Source: an uncultured SAR116 cluster alpha proteobacterium (GTDB lineage Bacteria; Pseudomonadota; Alphaproteobacteria; Puniceispirillales; Marisalimonadaceae). From it: a DNA stretch of 64,000 bases. The notes beneath the pieces were generated by a model that worked only from the letters and a program-made list of their open reading frames with translations, did not search any database and was not told where the DNA came from. A program made the position numbers and the translations under genes. The stretch spans positions 1 to 64,000 of the forward strand of contig CACNGC010000001.1 of the NCBI GenBank assembly GCA_902619805.1, in the 5' to 3' direction. Numbering within the stretch: the stretch's first letter is position 1; each line of letters opens with the position of its first letter. Positions 44,358 through 54,644 of the stretch are shown piece after piece.

Positions 44358-46490
44358 ATGAAACTCAAAACCTCAACCCCTGAGGCTAAATTGTCTTTTG
44401 ATCTTAGCACAAAAAAAATTATTAATGACCAAAACGACAGATATTTTGATAGAGAAATAAGCTGGTTGTCTTTTAACGAAAGGGTATTACTCCAAGTATA
44501 TGATAAGAAAATTCCTTATGGTGAAAGACTTAGATACATAACAATTTCTTCACAAAATTTAGACGAGTTTTACATGGTCCGAGTAGCTGGTTTACATCAG
44601 CTAATCAGTCAAGGTTTCAATACAGTTCCAGAAACTGGAATGAGGGCAGATGAATTATTAAAATCAGTACTCAATGCTTCCAAAGATTTAAAAAATAAAC
44701 AGCAAAAATGTTTGAAGTATTTGTTGAATGAAAAGGAAGATTGTGATGTTTCAATTTTGTTTGAAAATAAATGGACCAAAAATGAATTAGAGTGGCTTAA
44801 AGAATATTATGAACAAAATATTCTGCCTCTTCTAACTCCAACCACTTTAGATCCAGCACATCCTTTCCCTTTCATTCAAAATAAAGGCAAATGTGTATTA
44901 ATGGAGATGAAAGATACAAAAAATAATAATATAAACTGTGTAGTTTTACTTCCTGATAATATAGATAGATTTATAAGATTACCTGGTGAGCATCAGAGAT
45001 ATGCTATGCTAGAGACTTTAGTTACAAAGTTTGTTAATTTAATTTATCCTGAATATAATTTATTAAAATCAGGCATGTTTAGAGTACTAAGAGATGCTGA
45101 AATAGAAATAGATGATGAAGCTGATGATTTAATAGGGCAATTTGAAACCGCAATTAAAGCAAGAAAAAGAGGTGGTATTGTATCTTTAACCTTTTCTCAT
45201 GATTTATCTAAATCTGCTCAAAAACTGTTAACCAGGCAATTAAATATCCCTGACGATCATATATATGTTACGCAAGGATTTGTTGGGATTAATGACTTTA
45301 CTGAAATAATAAATAATCTTCCCAAACAAAATTTATTCAAACCGTACAAACCTAGAATGCCTCAAAGAATATTAGATTTTAAAGGAGATTGCTTCTCGGC
45401 AATAAAAAATAAAGAAATAATTGTTCATCATCCTTACGAAAGTTTTGATGTAGTTTTAAGCCTACTTCGACAGGCAGCAATTGATAGAAATGTTTTAACA
45501 ATAAGGCAAACTTTATATAGAACAACACCTGACTCACCAATAGTCGAAACTTTGGTAGCTGCTGCTGAGTCAGGTAAATCTGTTATTGCAGTTATTGAGT
45601 TAAAAGCTCGATTTGATGAAGAAAATAATGTCCAATTGGCTAGAGTATTAGAAAAAGCTGGTGCGCAAGTTGCTTACGGCCTAGTTGATTTAAAAGTACA
45701 TGCAAAATTATCTTTAATAACAAGAAAAGAGGGTAAAAAATTAGTTTCTTATGCTCATTGTGGAACTGGTAATTATCATCCACATACTGCTAAAATTTAT
45801 ACTGACTTTTCGTTATTCACTATCGATAAAAATATTTGTGAGGATGCTAGATCAGTCTTTAATTTTCTTACCAGTCATGTTCAACCAAAACGATTAAATA
45901 AGATGATAATTTCACCCAACTCTTCTTACGATTGGTTAATTGAGAAAATTGATAATGAAATACAAAATGCTAAAGAGGGTTTTGAAAGTGGAATTTGGAT
46001 TAAATGTAATGCGATTGTAGATCAAAAAATAATTGAAAAATTGTATGAAGCATCTAATGCAGGGGTAAAAATTCATTTGATGGTTAGGGGTATTTGTTGC
46101 CTACGCCCTAATGTTAAAGGAATGTCAGAAAACATTATAGTCACTGCAATTATTGGAAGATTTCTTGAACATGGAAGAATTTATGTTTTTGCAAATAAAG
46201 GAAAATTTCAGTCTGAAAGAAATTTAGTTTATATAGCATCTGCTGATATAATGCCTCGTAATTTATATCATAGAGTTGAGGCTTTTATACCTCTAGAAAA
46301 CAAAACAGTCCGAGGTCAAGTCCTAGACCAAGTATTACCTGCTCTAATAAACGACACAAAAAATACTTGGCAATTAGATAAAAATGGAGAATACTCCAAA
46401 AAACAAAATAAGGACAAAACATTTTGTGCGCACACTTATTTTATGAAAAACCCAAGTTTATCAGGTCAAGGAAGCTTAGCTAAAATATAA
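44358..46490 (+). CDS. ppk: Polyphosphate kinase 1
   Basis: A 710-residue PPK1, which reversibly makes polyphosphate from ATP. 'DREISWLSFNERVLLQVYDK' is the N-terminal signature; the phosphorylated His lies in 'YAHCGTGNYHPHTAKIYTDF' near residue 467, and 'SADIMPRNLYHRVE' near the C-terminus is the nucleotide-binding block. Length is typical. ppx follows two bases after the stop, so synthesis and degradation are encoded in one operon. Confidence 0.94.
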   Translation: MKLKTSTPEAKLSFDLSTKKIINDQNDRYFDREISWLSFNERVLLQVYDKKIPYGERLRYITISSQNLDEFYMVRVAGLHQLISQGFNTVPETGMRADELLKSVLNASKDLKNKQQKCLKYLLNEKEDCDVSILFENKWTKNELEWLKEYYEQNILPLLTPTTLDPAHPFPFIQNKGKCVLMEMKDTKNNNINCVVLLPDNIDRFIRLPGEHQRYAMLETLVTKFVNLIYPEYNLLKSGMFRVLRDAEIEIDDEADDLIGQFETAIKARKRGGIVSLTFSHDLSKSAQKLLTRQLNIPDDHIYVTQGFVGINDFTEIINNLPKQNLFKPYKPRMPQRILDFKGDCFSAIKNKEIIVHHPYESFDVVLSLLRQAAIDRNVLTIRQTLYRTTPDSPIVETLVAAAESGKSVIAVIELKARFDEENNVQLARVLEKAGAQVAYGLVDLKVHAKLSLITRKEGKKLVSYAHCGTGNYHPHTAKIYTDFSLFTIDKNICEDARSVFNFLTSHVQPKRLNKMIISPNSSYDWLIEKIDNEIQNAKEGFESGIWIKCNAIVDQKIIEKLYEASNAGVKIHLMVRGICCLRPNVKGMSENIIVTAIIGRFLEHGRIYVFANKGKFQSERNLVYIASADIMPRNLYHRVEAFIPLENKTVRGQVLDQVLPALINDTKNTWQLDKNGEYSKKQNKDKTFCAHTYFMKNPSLSGQGSLAKI

Positions 46491-46492
46491 GT

Positions 46493-47953
46493 ATGAATGA
46501 AGTAGCTTTAAGTTTTTATAGGAAGATAAATAAAGGTAAATTAGCAATAATCGATATTGGTTCTAATTCTATTAGACTTGTTATATATCCTCAAAATGGT
46601 AAATACCCTTTTCCATTATTTAATGAAAGAATAAATTGTAAACTCGGTGAGGGTTTGTCATTTAGCAAAAATATTTCAAGTCAATCAATTTCAAAAGCTT
46701 TGTCAGCTATAAAGCGTTTTGCTTATATAATAAAAACTATGTCTGTAAAACATCAATTAATTATAGCAACTGCAGCTGTTAGAAAAGCCAAAAATGCAAA
46801 AGAATTTTTACGTCCTGCAGAAAAACTTCTTAATCATAATATTAGAGTCTTGTCTGCTAAAGAGGAGGCTGATTATGCCTCTTTAGGAGTTCTTAGCAAC
46901 ATAAAAGTTGATAAAGGGCTTATAGCAGATTTAGGAGGAGGAAGTTTAGAACTTATTCTTATTCAAGATGGAAAAAAGATAAAATCAACGAGTATCGATA
47001 TTGGGCACTTATCTCAAATTACTAGTGAAGAAATCAGAAAAGAAATTAATAAAGTTGAATGGCTGACGAAATCCGAAGGTCTTACATTGTATGGAACAGG
47101 TGGAAGTTTTAGAGCTTTAGGATCTGCCTATATAAAGAATTATAATTATCCACTTTCATTATTGCATGGATTAAAATTCAATATCGAAAAAGGGATAATT
47201 CTTTTGGATCTAATGTCAGATGAAAACAAAGAAGTATTAGGTATACCTCCTGGTAGAATAGATACTATTTCAACTGCAGCAAATATAATAACTCACCTGA
47301 TTTTATTATCAAATGTAAAAAATATTATGATTAGTGGAACAAGTATAAGGGATGGATTGATAGCAGAATTAAATAAAGAAAATAGGATCAATCCAGATAA
47401 AGTTGCTTACTATAATGTACTTGCAAAAAACCAAAGATTTAATGGCATGCAAACTAAAATAAAAAAAATATTCAGTCCTATATTTCAAAAAATTGCAGAT
47501 AAAGATCTTGAAAGGGTATTTAAAATTAGTACTAATCTTTCAGATATTTCTTGGGACGAACAGCCAGATATGAGAGGTAATATTGCCGCAAACAAAATCT
47601 TATCACTACCAGTAAGAGATTTAACTCATATTGAGAGGGTATGGATGGCCAAAGTTGTTTATCACAGATATGTTGGTACTAAAGATAAACAACAAATTGA
47701 TAAAAGAATAACCAATTTACTTTCAGAAAAGCAAAAAATTTCATCGTATGCTATAGGTCTAGGATTAAGATTTATATATAATTTTAGCGCAGGATTACCA
47801 AAAAATTTGGATAATATTAAATTTAAGATTAAGAAAAATAAATTAACTTGTAAAATAAAATCTGAAGCCAAAGTGCTTATGGATAAAGAAAATGAACGAA
47901 GATTTAAAAATTTTGCTAATGCCTGTAATTTAAATTATGATATTATTTTCTAA
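46493..47953 (+). CDS. ppx: Exopolyphosphatase/GppA family phosphatase
   Basis: A 486-residue Ppx/GppA protein. 'LAIIDIGSNSIRLVIY' is the first phosphate-binding loop, 'ATAAVRKAKN' follows, and 'ADLGGGSLELILIQDGK' is the second; 'GIPPGRIDTISTAANII' is a family block. It removes terminal phosphate from polyphosphate, or pppGpp. It starts two bases after ppk. Confidence 0.92.
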   Translation: MNEVALSFYRKINKGKLAIIDIGSNSIRLVIYPQNGKYPFPLFNERINCKLGEGLSFSKNISSQSISKALSAIKRFAYIIKTMSVKHQLIIATAAVRKAKNAKEFLRPAEKLLNHNIRVLSAKEEADYASLGVLSNIKVDKGLIADLGGGSLELILIQDGKKIKSTSIDIGHLSQITSEEIRKEINKVEWLTKSEGLTLYGTGGSFRALGSAYIKNYNYPLSLLHGLKFNIEKGIILLDLMSDENKEVLGIPPGRIDTISTAANIITHLILLSNVKNIMISGTSIRDGLIAELNKENRINPDKVAYYNVLAKNQRFNGMQTKIKKIFSPIFQKIADKDLERVFKISTNLSDISWDEQPDMRGNIAANKILSLPVRDLTHIERVWMAKVVYHRYVGTKDKQQIDKRITNLLSEKQKISSYAIGLGLRFIYNFSAGLPKNLDNIKFKIKKNKLTCKIKSEAKVLMDKENERRFKNFANACNLNYDIIF

Positions 47954-48001
47954 TAATTCTTAATGTAATTTTTTTCATTTTTATAAAAAGGTAGAGAAAA
48001 G

Positions 48002-48820
48002 ATGAGTTTTATATCAGCACAATTACCTGATAATGAAGAAAGAAGAGCTGAAGCAGTTGAGAGAACTGGTCTAATAGATTCCAATCAAGCAAGCCTATTT
48101 AATATTTACTGTGAATTGGCTAAAGAAATAACTGGTTATGAAGCTGTTTTATTTCAATTGTTTGATAGTAAAGAAAGATGTTATTTAGCAGAAATTCAGC
48201 CTGAACAAGAAAAAACACAAAATTTAAGTAGACGCAGACCTAAAGATGGAAGTGTTTGTGCTCATGTTTTACTAGATACTAAACCATTAGTTGCATTTGA
48301 TGTTACAAAACATGAAATAACCAAAACACACAGTAATGAAAAGGGTGTAAAAAGTTACATAGGTTTTCCTATTATAGACCAAAACAATTACGCACTTGGT
48401 ATGGTTTGCATGATGACTTTTTCCAAAATAATAGAGTTGTCTCAAGATAAAATTGATTTAGTAGAAAAACTAATAAAAAAAGCTGCTCACCAGATAGATG
48501 TAATGACTGATCAAAAACTATTAACTTCTGATAGATTGATAAATGCTATAGACATTTTTTATCAAGAAACAGGTTTTAGCGATATAATAATATTTAAAAA
48601 TTTTATTCATGCTTGCAATAAAATGGAAATATCAAAAGATTTTGAAGAAATACTCTCTGATAATGGATTATTGAAAATTAACGACAATTTAAAGTTAGAA
48701 ATTACAGAAAAAGGAAAAACAATCCAAGATAAGATGGGGTTACACACAAAGATAATGAAAAACATTAAACTTGAAGGCAAACAAGCTAATGACCTTTTAG
48801 AAATGTTAGATGAATTGTAA
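48002..48820 (+). CDS. GAF domain protein
   Basis: A 272-residue protein whose N-terminal 175 residues form a GAF-like sensor domain: 'ERTGLIDSNQASLFNIYCEL', 'SVCAHVLLDTKPLVAFDVTK' and 'KSYIGFPIIDQNNYALGMVC'. The C-terminal 100 residues are helical and unassigned, with no kinase, cyclase or HTH motif. It probably senses a small ligand or redox state. AAAGG precedes the ATG. The next gene follows after 14 bases. Confidence 0.78.
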   Translation: MSFISAQLPDNEERRAEAVERTGLIDSNQASLFNIYCELAKEITGYEAVLFQLFDSKERCYLAEIQPEQEKTQNLSRRRPKDGSVCAHVLLDTKPLVAFDVTKHEITKTHSNEKGVKSYIGFPIIDQNNYALGMVCMMTFSKIIELSQDKIDLVEKLIKKAAHQIDVMTDQKLLTSDRLINAIDIFYQETGFSDIIIFKNFIHACNKMEISKDFEEILSDNGLLKINDNLKLEITEKGKTIQDKMGLHTKIMKNIKLEGKQANDLLEMLDEL

Positions 48821-48834
48821 TTAGTAGGTAGATC

Positions 48835-49164
48835 ATGTACGCAAAAGTCTTTCAATATAAATTTCCATCAGTTACTGAAGCTAAAGTTGCAGCTTCTTTT
48901 TGTTCGGATAATCTTGGAAAAAAAATTACTAAATATCATTTTCAATCTTTGAATATAATGATCGGTAAAGAAGGTGATTTATCAATTTTTATAAAATTTA
49001 ATACTATTGATAAATTAAAAAAATTTGAACAAGAGTCTAGTGAGTTTATTCAAGAACTTAAACAAACTTTTGTGTTTAAAGAAAATCAATATGCAGGTGT
49101 TTTTGTTTATAATTATGAGTCTGAAGCAACATCAGCTCAAATTAAAATGACTACTCCTGTTTAA
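48835..49164 (+). CDS. Small ferredoxin-like-fold protein
   Basis: A 109-residue protein. Strand and helix alternation ('YAKVFQYKFPSVTEAKVAAS', 'LNIMIGKEGDLSIFIKFN') suggests a small alpha-beta sandwich; no conserved family is recognised. It probably shares the GAF-protein transcript and is the last native-composition gene before the first tRNA-fMet fragment. Confidence 0.55.
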   Translation: MYAKVFQYKFPSVTEAKVAASFCSDNLGKKITKYHFQSLNIMIGKEGDLSIFIKFNTIDKLKKFEQESSEFIQELKQTFVFKENQYAGVFVYNYESEATSAQIKMTTPV

Positions 49165-49262
49165 TATAATTTAATAATCTTAGTGATGATTTTATTAATT
49201 ATTGAGAAAAAGGGAACTTTGCCTGACGAACATTTATCACTTTATTTATAACTCTGTAATCG

Positions 49263-49398
49263 TTATCAGGCTTCAAACACAAAAAACCCAAAAACCAAAG
49301 TCTTTGATGGTGATCTAAGTCATTGACTTTATTGATATAGTTGGTTGCAGGAGTAGGATTTGAACCTACGACCTTCAGGTTATTAGCCTAACGAGCTA
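49263..49398 (-). repeat. Block A: degenerate tRNA-fMet 3' fragment plus downstream flank
   Basis: On the minus strand 49341-49398 reads from the D-arm end through the anticodon arm, variable loop and T arm to ACC of an initiator tRNA. The 5' acceptor strand and most of the D arm are missing. The anticodon loop is altered (CAT has become AAT) and one anticodon stem base differs, so it cannot be a working tRNA. The 75 bases on its left are a diverged copy of the flank seen next to blocks B and C. The 430-base gap 49165-49595 holds only this block and AT-rich sequence. Confidence 0.8.
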
Positions 49399-49595
49399 AT
49401 CAATCATTCTTATTTGTAAATGCACCAATTACCTAATCAAGATTGAAATTTAGTTAAAGGGTGGTCTGCCAATTTATTTGGCAAATCTAACTTATTAAGC
49501 TATTTTTGTATTTTTTTGTGTTGAAGTATTTTTTTCTTGAATATTGTTTATCAACGATACTAACAACTTAGTTTGTAATTTTAAAAGGTGCTTTA

Positions 49596-51926
49596 ATGTC
49601 ACAGCAAAATGGCTCTTACGGCGAGTGGATACTTAAATATAGATTTCTAGTTTTAGGTCTTATTACAGCTGTAACCTTGCTTGCTGCCGTAGGAATCCAA
49701 TTTCTTTATTTTGACAATGATTACAGAGTGTTTTTTGGAAAAGAAAATCCTCAACTTAAAGCATTTGAAAAAATCCAGCAGACCTATACCAAGATAGATA
49801 ACGTTAACTTTGCTGTTGATCCAATTTCAGGCAAAGCTAATGCGCCTGAGGTGTTGGCCGCTGTTGAGGAGTTGACTGACATTGCATGGCAACTTCCTTT
49901 TTCCATCCGAGTTGATAGCCTGTCAAATCATCAGCATACCGAGGTTGAAGGTGATGATCTGATTGTGCGAGATTTATATACTGATGCAATGTCAATGAAC
50001 GCTAATGAACAAGCTTTGGTTGATCGTGTGAGTACGACTGAGCCGGCTCTGGCAGGAAAAATTCATGATAAGCAACATCGGGCCACATCCGTAAATGCAA
50101 CCATTCAGATGCCAGGTAAAAGCGCTGACGAGGTTGCCATTGTGGCAGCCGCTGCACGCGAAATGGCTGCCGAGATCGAAGCTAAACATAATGTCAAAAT
50201 TCGCTTGGGAGGTGTTATATTTCTGAATAACGCGTTTCTGGAATCATCAATGCTAGACATGGCAACATTGGTGCCGGCGATGTACTTGGTTATTTTAATT
50301 GTCGCTTATTTATTGCTTAGATCGATAATGGCAACATTTTTGGTGCTGTTTGTTGTTGTGCCAAGTATCATTGTAGCTATGGGCGCTGGTGGGTGGATGG
50401 GCATTGGCCTAACGCCTCCATCTGCCAGTGCACCAACCATTATCACCACCCTTGCGGTCGCCGACGCAATCCATTTATTGGTAAGTATGTTCAACCGGAT
50501 GCGGGCAGGGCATAGTCAACGCGACAGCTTGCTTTACAGTATACGAGTTAATGGTAAACCTATTTTTCTAACTAGTCTGACAACGGCTCTGGGTTTTCTG
50601 TCGATGAATTTTTCAGATTCCCCACCGTTTCACGACCTGGGTAATATAACAGCCATAGGTGTTATGGCTGCCTGGATATTTTCAATCGTTCTATTACCTA
50701 TTCTCATTAGCTTTGTTCCGCTGAAATCAAAAGCCACCTTGGCAAGGCTTGATGATAAAATGGGAAAGCTTGGTGTCTACGTCGCTTCGCGTTATAAGTC
50801 GGTTCTAACTGCCAGTGTTATTATCTCAGTTAGTATTCTGTCACTTATTCCACTCAATGAAATCAATGATGACTTTGTTAAATATTTTGACGAGTCAGTC
50901 CAGTATCGTCAAGATACCGACTGGATCAGTCGCAATCTAACTGGTGTCAATCAGGTGCAATTTAGTTTGCCTACTGGCGAACCCAATGGTATTAGCGATC
51001 CGGTCTTTATCGAAAAAGTATCTAATTTTACCGCCTGGGCGAATAATGAGCCTGTGGTAACACATGTACAATCTATTTCGGACACCTTCAAGCGTCTTAA
51101 TCGTGATCTGAACGCTGGTGACCCGGCTTTTTACCAGGTGCCTGATACGCGCGAACTTGCTGCCCAATATCTACTTTTATATGAGCTATCGTTGCCATTC
51201 GGTTTGGATTTGAACAATCAACTTGATATAAGCAAATCATCAACACAGGTCATTGTTACAATAGACGATATGACCACGAATGAACTTCGTGCTTGGATTG
51301 CTCGGGCTGAAAGCTACCTTGCGGATGAGCTTGATTTTAACCTGACAGCTGTCGGACCTACTGTGATGTTTGCCTATATTTCCGAACGTAATATTCAAAG
51401 TATGTTGCTAGGAACCCTTATTGCCGTTTTTCTGATTAGTGGTGTTATTCTAATTGCCTTACGTGATGTCCGGCTTGGAATCATCAGCTTGATACCTAAT
51501 TTGCTGCCTGCGGCACTCGCCTTTGGCCTTTGGGGTTTGCTTGTGGGGCAGGTCAATATGGCTGTCGCTGTTGTTGCGGGTATGGCGCTTGGCGTTGTGG
51601 TTGACGATAGTGTTCATTTTCTCAGCAAATATCAGATTGCTCGACGCGAATTAAAACTGTCTGCACATGATGCTGTCATTTCGGCTTTCAAAGGTGTTGG
51701 AACGGCACTCGTTGTTACAACTCTGATACTAACAGCTGGTTTTGCTATTCTGGCTCAATCAACCTTTGGCGTGAACAGCAATATGGCAATGTTAACAGGC
51801 ATAGCCCTTGTTATAGCTTTAATTGCCGATATGACTTTGCTCCCTGCTTTGCTGATTGCCCTTGATAAGGATAAAAAAGAAACTACACCAATAATAGGTG
51901 TTAAAGAAGCACCACAAAATGCTTAA
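49596..51926 (+). CDS. RND/MMPL-family exporter
   Basis: A 776-residue RND-superfamily permease with about twelve membrane helices: one at residues 15-35, a cluster near 215-370, and a mirrored cluster near 620-765, with two large periplasmic domains. 'ALGVVVDDSVHFLSKYQIAR' is the MMPL-type core carrying Asp residues for proton relay, mirrored by 'TLAVADAIHLLVSMFNRM'. Such exporters move lipids, hopanoids or other hydrophobic compounds. It has AAAGG before the ATG and much more G+C than the flanks. The LolA-like and barrel genes follow. Confidence 0.88.
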   Translation: MSQQNGSYGEWILKYRFLVLGLITAVTLLAAVGIQFLYFDNDYRVFFGKENPQLKAFEKIQQTYTKIDNVNFAVDPISGKANAPEVLAAVEELTDIAWQLPFSIRVDSLSNHQHTEVEGDDLIVRDLYTDAMSMNANEQALVDRVSTTEPALAGKIHDKQHRATSVNATIQMPGKSADEVAIVAAAAREMAAEIEAKHNVKIRLGGVIFLNNAFLESSMLDMATLVPAMYLVILIVAYLLLRSIMATFLVLFVVVPSIIVAMGAGGWMGIGLTPPSASAPTIITTLAVADAIHLLVSMFNRMRAGHSQRDSLLYSIRVNGKPIFLTSLTTALGFLSMNFSDSPPFHDLGNITAIGVMAAWIFSIVLLPILISFVPLKSKATLARLDDKMGKLGVYVASRYKSVLTASVIISVSILSLIPLNEINDDFVKYFDESVQYRQDTDWISRNLTGVNQVQFSLPTGEPNGISDPVFIEKVSNFTAWANNEPVVTHVQSISDTFKRLNRDLNAGDPAFYQVPDTRELAAQYLLLYELSLPFGLDLNNQLDISKSSTQVIVTIDDMTTNELRAWIARAESYLADELDFNLTAVGPTVMFAYISERNIQSMLLGTLIAVFLISGVILIALRDVRLGIISLIPNLLPAALAFGLWGLLVGQVNMAVAVVAGMALGVVVDDSVHFLSKYQIARRELKLSAHDAVISAFKGVGTALVVTTLILTAGFAILAQSTFGVNSNMAMLTGIALVIALIADMTLLPALLIALDKDKKETTPIIGVKEAPQNA

Positions 51927-51954
51927 GCTCATGATGTTGTCTAAGGAGATTAAA

Positions 51955-52740
51955 ATGAAACTCGGTACTGTAACCATGTTTGTCGCTATTGCCACTGCCG
52001 TTATGATAACAGCGGCATTTGCCTCGCCTGAAAAAGGACTAGAGATTGCGATTGAAGCCGATAGCCGCGACAAGGGGTTTGGTGATTCAACCGCACAGAT
52101 AACAATGATCCTAATGGACAAATATGGGCAATCAACTGAACGTACAATCCGTAATAGAACGTTTGAGGGTTATAATGAAGGTGATAAGTCTCTTGTGATA
52201 TTTGATAGTCCGGGCGATGTGCGCGGCACAGCTTTCCTTTCGCACACAAAAAAGGCTGATTCGGATGACCAATGGCTATATTTGCCAGCTCTGAAACGCG
52301 TTAAGCGTATCGCATCGTCAAATAAGGCAGGTCCTTTTATGGGTAGTGAATTTTCGTATGAAGATATCGCTAGTCAGGAAGTTGAAAAATACACCTATAA
52401 TTATCTGCGTGATGAAGAGTTGAATGGTCTTGAGTGTTTTGTTGTTGAATATGATCCGGTTGATCGCAAAAGTGGCTATAAGCGCCAGATTGTTTGGATG
52501 GATAAAGCTGAGTACCGCGTTCACAAAATTGATTTCTATGACCGCAAAGACGCACTTTTGAAAACCTTGACCTATGAAGATTATAATCAATATCTAGATA
52601 AATTCTGGCGGTCTAATCGTTTGGTTATGATTAATCACCAGACAGGCAAGAAAACGGAACTCGTGTTTGCCGATTGGAAGTTTCAGACCGGTATGACCGA
52701 ACGTGATTTTGAAAAATCCACATTGAAACGGACACGATGA
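51955..52740 (+). CDS. Outer-membrane lipoprotein-sorting (LolA-like) protein
   Basis: A 261-residue periplasmic protein with a signal peptide of about 22 residues. 'DDQWLYLPALKRVKRIASSN' and 'FMGSEFSYEDIASQEVEKY' are typical of the outer-membrane lipoprotein-sorting family that accompanies MMPL exporters. AAGGAG 7 bases before the ATG at 51955 decides the start; upstream in-frame codons overlap the permease. It probably carries a hydrophobic cargo across the periplasm. Its last codons overlap the start of the barrel gene. Confidence 0.82.
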   Translation: MKLGTVTMFVAIATAVMITAAFASPEKGLEIAIEADSRDKGFGDSTAQITMILMDKYGQSTERTIRNRTFEGYNEGDKSLVIFDSPGDVRGTAFLSHTKKADSDDQWLYLPALKRVKRIASSNKAGPFMGSEFSYEDIASQEVEKYTYNYLRDEELNGLECFVVEYDPVDRKSGYKRQIVWMDKAEYRVHKIDFYDRKDALLKTLTYEDYNQYLDKFWRSNRLVMINHQTGKKTELVFADWKFQTGMTERDFEKSTLKRTR

Positions 52741-53903
52741 TTACGTATTATGCTCGTTGCTTTGCTATTGTCCTTTTGTTAACACAACCGGCTTTTGCTG
52801 GTAAGGTTAATGGCACGCTTTCATCACGGCTAGATTTTTATCCTGATCATGCTGATGGTACGGCGTCAGAAGGACGCTCGGTGGAAGTAAAGATTGATGC
52901 CTTTCATGATTTTGACAAAAGTCGAATTGTGGGTGAATTCATTTTCCGTGGGGATAAAAAAGATAGTGGTCGCCGGATCACTGAAGCTCGACAGGCTTAT
53001 TTTCGCAGTCCCTTTGCCGGATTTGATTTTTTTGTTGGAAATCGTCAGGAATTTTGGGGTAAGGCAGAAAGTAAAAATGTTGTTGATGTTATTAATCAGT
53101 CCGATGCTGCAGCAAATGATGGTAAATCAGGTAAACTTGGGGCACCATCTATATCTGCTGAACGCTATCTAGATGTTGGTAACCTGCAGCTTTGGTATAT
53201 TTCTAGTTTTCGAGAAAAAACATTTAATGATAGTGACGCGCATCCAAGTAGTGGAGTTCCAGTCAGTTCTGCACAATATGCGCGTAAGAATGGCAAGGAT
53301 GCAGATGACTTTGCGGCACGCTTGTCTAGCTTTGCTGGAGATTGGGATCTAGCAGGAAGTGTTTTTTACGGTACCGCTCGTGATCCCATTTTGTCTGTCA
53401 ACAGTAATGGAAGCGCATTAAACCCACATTACGCTTTACAAAAATCAATAGGATTTGAAGCTCAATATACTGGCGATGTTACATTGCTCAAATGGGAAAG
53501 CCTTCATGGCACCCAAAGCAGCTTAATTGGCGCTCATGATTTTGCGGCGGCTGTTGCGGGGATTGAATATACTTATTACGGAGCATTTGAAACAATATGG
53601 GATATTGGCTTGATTGGTGAAATTCAACATGACGACCGTCCACAGGCCGCAGCTAATCAATTTGGTGTTGCGGGTGTAAGGCTTGTATTTAATGACATTG
53701 CAGACAGTAATTTTTTATTTTTGGCATCGTTGGATCGTAAAACGGATCAGTCCTTTGCCTCTTTGGAAGCGTCGCGACGGATCAATGATGTCACCAGTGT
53801 CAAATTGACCAGCCAGTTTTATAATGCACGCACAGCCACGTCTACATTTGGGCAGCTATCGGATGATGATGCAATCACTTTAACGTTAAATATATTTTTT
53901 TAG
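52737..53903 (+). CDS. Outer-membrane beta-barrel protein
   Basis: A 388-residue protein with a signal peptide (MITYYARC..., cleaved near 'QPAFAG'). The rest alternates hydrophobic and polar residues as amphipathic strands and ends in a C-terminal Phe, the outer-membrane targeting signature. It overlaps the LolA-like gene by four bases. The set of RND permease, periplasmic carrier and barrel resembles a dedicated hydrophobic-compound export route. The family itself is not recognised. Confidence 0.78.
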   Translation: MITYYARCFAIVLLLTQPAFAGKVNGTLSSRLDFYPDHADGTASEGRSVEVKIDAFHDFDKSRIVGEFIFRGDKKDSGRRITEARQAYFRSPFAGFDFFVGNRQEFWGKAESKNVVDVINQSDAAANDGKSGKLGAPSISAERYLDVGNLQLWYISSFREKTFNDSDAHPSSGVPVSSAQYARKNGKDADDFAARLSSFAGDWDLAGSVFYGTARDPILSVNSNGSALNPHYALQKSIGFEAQYTGDVTLLKWESLHGTQSSLIGAHDFAAAVAGIEYTYYGAFETIWDIGLIGEIQHDDRPQAAANQFGVAGVRLVFNDIADSNFLFLASLDRKTDQSFASLEASRRINDVTSVKLTSQFYNARTATSTFGQLSDDDAITLTLNIFF

Positions 53904-54179
53904 AACAATATGTATTTTAGTAAACTTCAATCAAAAAATAACTTACTGTTTTATGTTTAATATTTTCCTTAGCCATCATTATTCACACATATAATGTATC
54001 TTTTAAACCAATTTAATAACTGAAACCAACTTATTTACAAATAATTAAATAAGCCTATATTAATATCAAGTATTTACCCAGCCAAGTTTTTGTTATTCTT
54101 TTGTGATTATGCTTCAGATGGGTGTTAATTTTATGGAAAATCTGTCCCCTAATTGAGAGGGTTGGAGATCTAAACTAAT

Positions 54180-54572
54180 ATGCTAATTTTTTCACTCATA
54201 CTAATTATAATATTTGGAAATTTGGTTTATGCTTATCAATGTATTTTCCAAACACGCAAGTACATTGAGAAATATGGCTTCGGTGAAGGTAGTGCAATTA
54301 TGACAAGACTTGTTGGTACTTTTGCTGCCGGCTTTTCAGTAACCCTAGCTATTGCTTTATTCACTTCTATCGAAGGTGCTTGGCTACTATTTGTCTATGG
54401 TTTTGTGCAAGCATGTATTGGCGCTGTTGTTTGCTTTCAAACTATCCATAGTTATTGGGGTTCTGTTGATGGCGTAAAGACATCTGCTGAAGGGTACGTC
54501 GCCCCTGCTATAATAGCATTTTTAAACTTAATGGTGCTTGTTACTGGTTGGGATATTCTGTTTAAAATTTGA
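54180..54572 (+). CDS. Small multi-pass membrane protein
   Basis: A 130-residue protein with about four hydrophobic segments (1-18, 43-65, 68-92 and 108-128). 'GFGEGSAIMTRLVGTFAAGF' and 'WLLFVYGFVQACIGAVVCFQ' do not point to a known family for me. Its base composition is between that of the exporter operon and the host. The 276 bases before it hold nothing that I can recognise. Confidence 0.6.
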   Translation: MLIFSLILIIIFGNLVYAYQCIFQTRKYIEKYGFGEGSAIMTRLVGTFAAGFSVTLAIALFTSIEGAWLLFVYGFVQACIGAVVCFQTIHSYWGSVDGVKTSAEGYVAPAIIAFLNLMVLVTGWDILFKI

Positions 54573-54644
54573 TCGCTATATCGTAATGAATTTATTTAAA
54601 TACGTGATATGATAGATAAGTAATAATTAATTAGAGATATTTAA

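Noticed and set aside
49341-49398. Intact tRNA gene at block A
   Set aside because: The 5' acceptor strand and most of the D arm are missing and the anticodon loop is mutated, so a functional tRNA is not supported. The same holds for blocks B and C.
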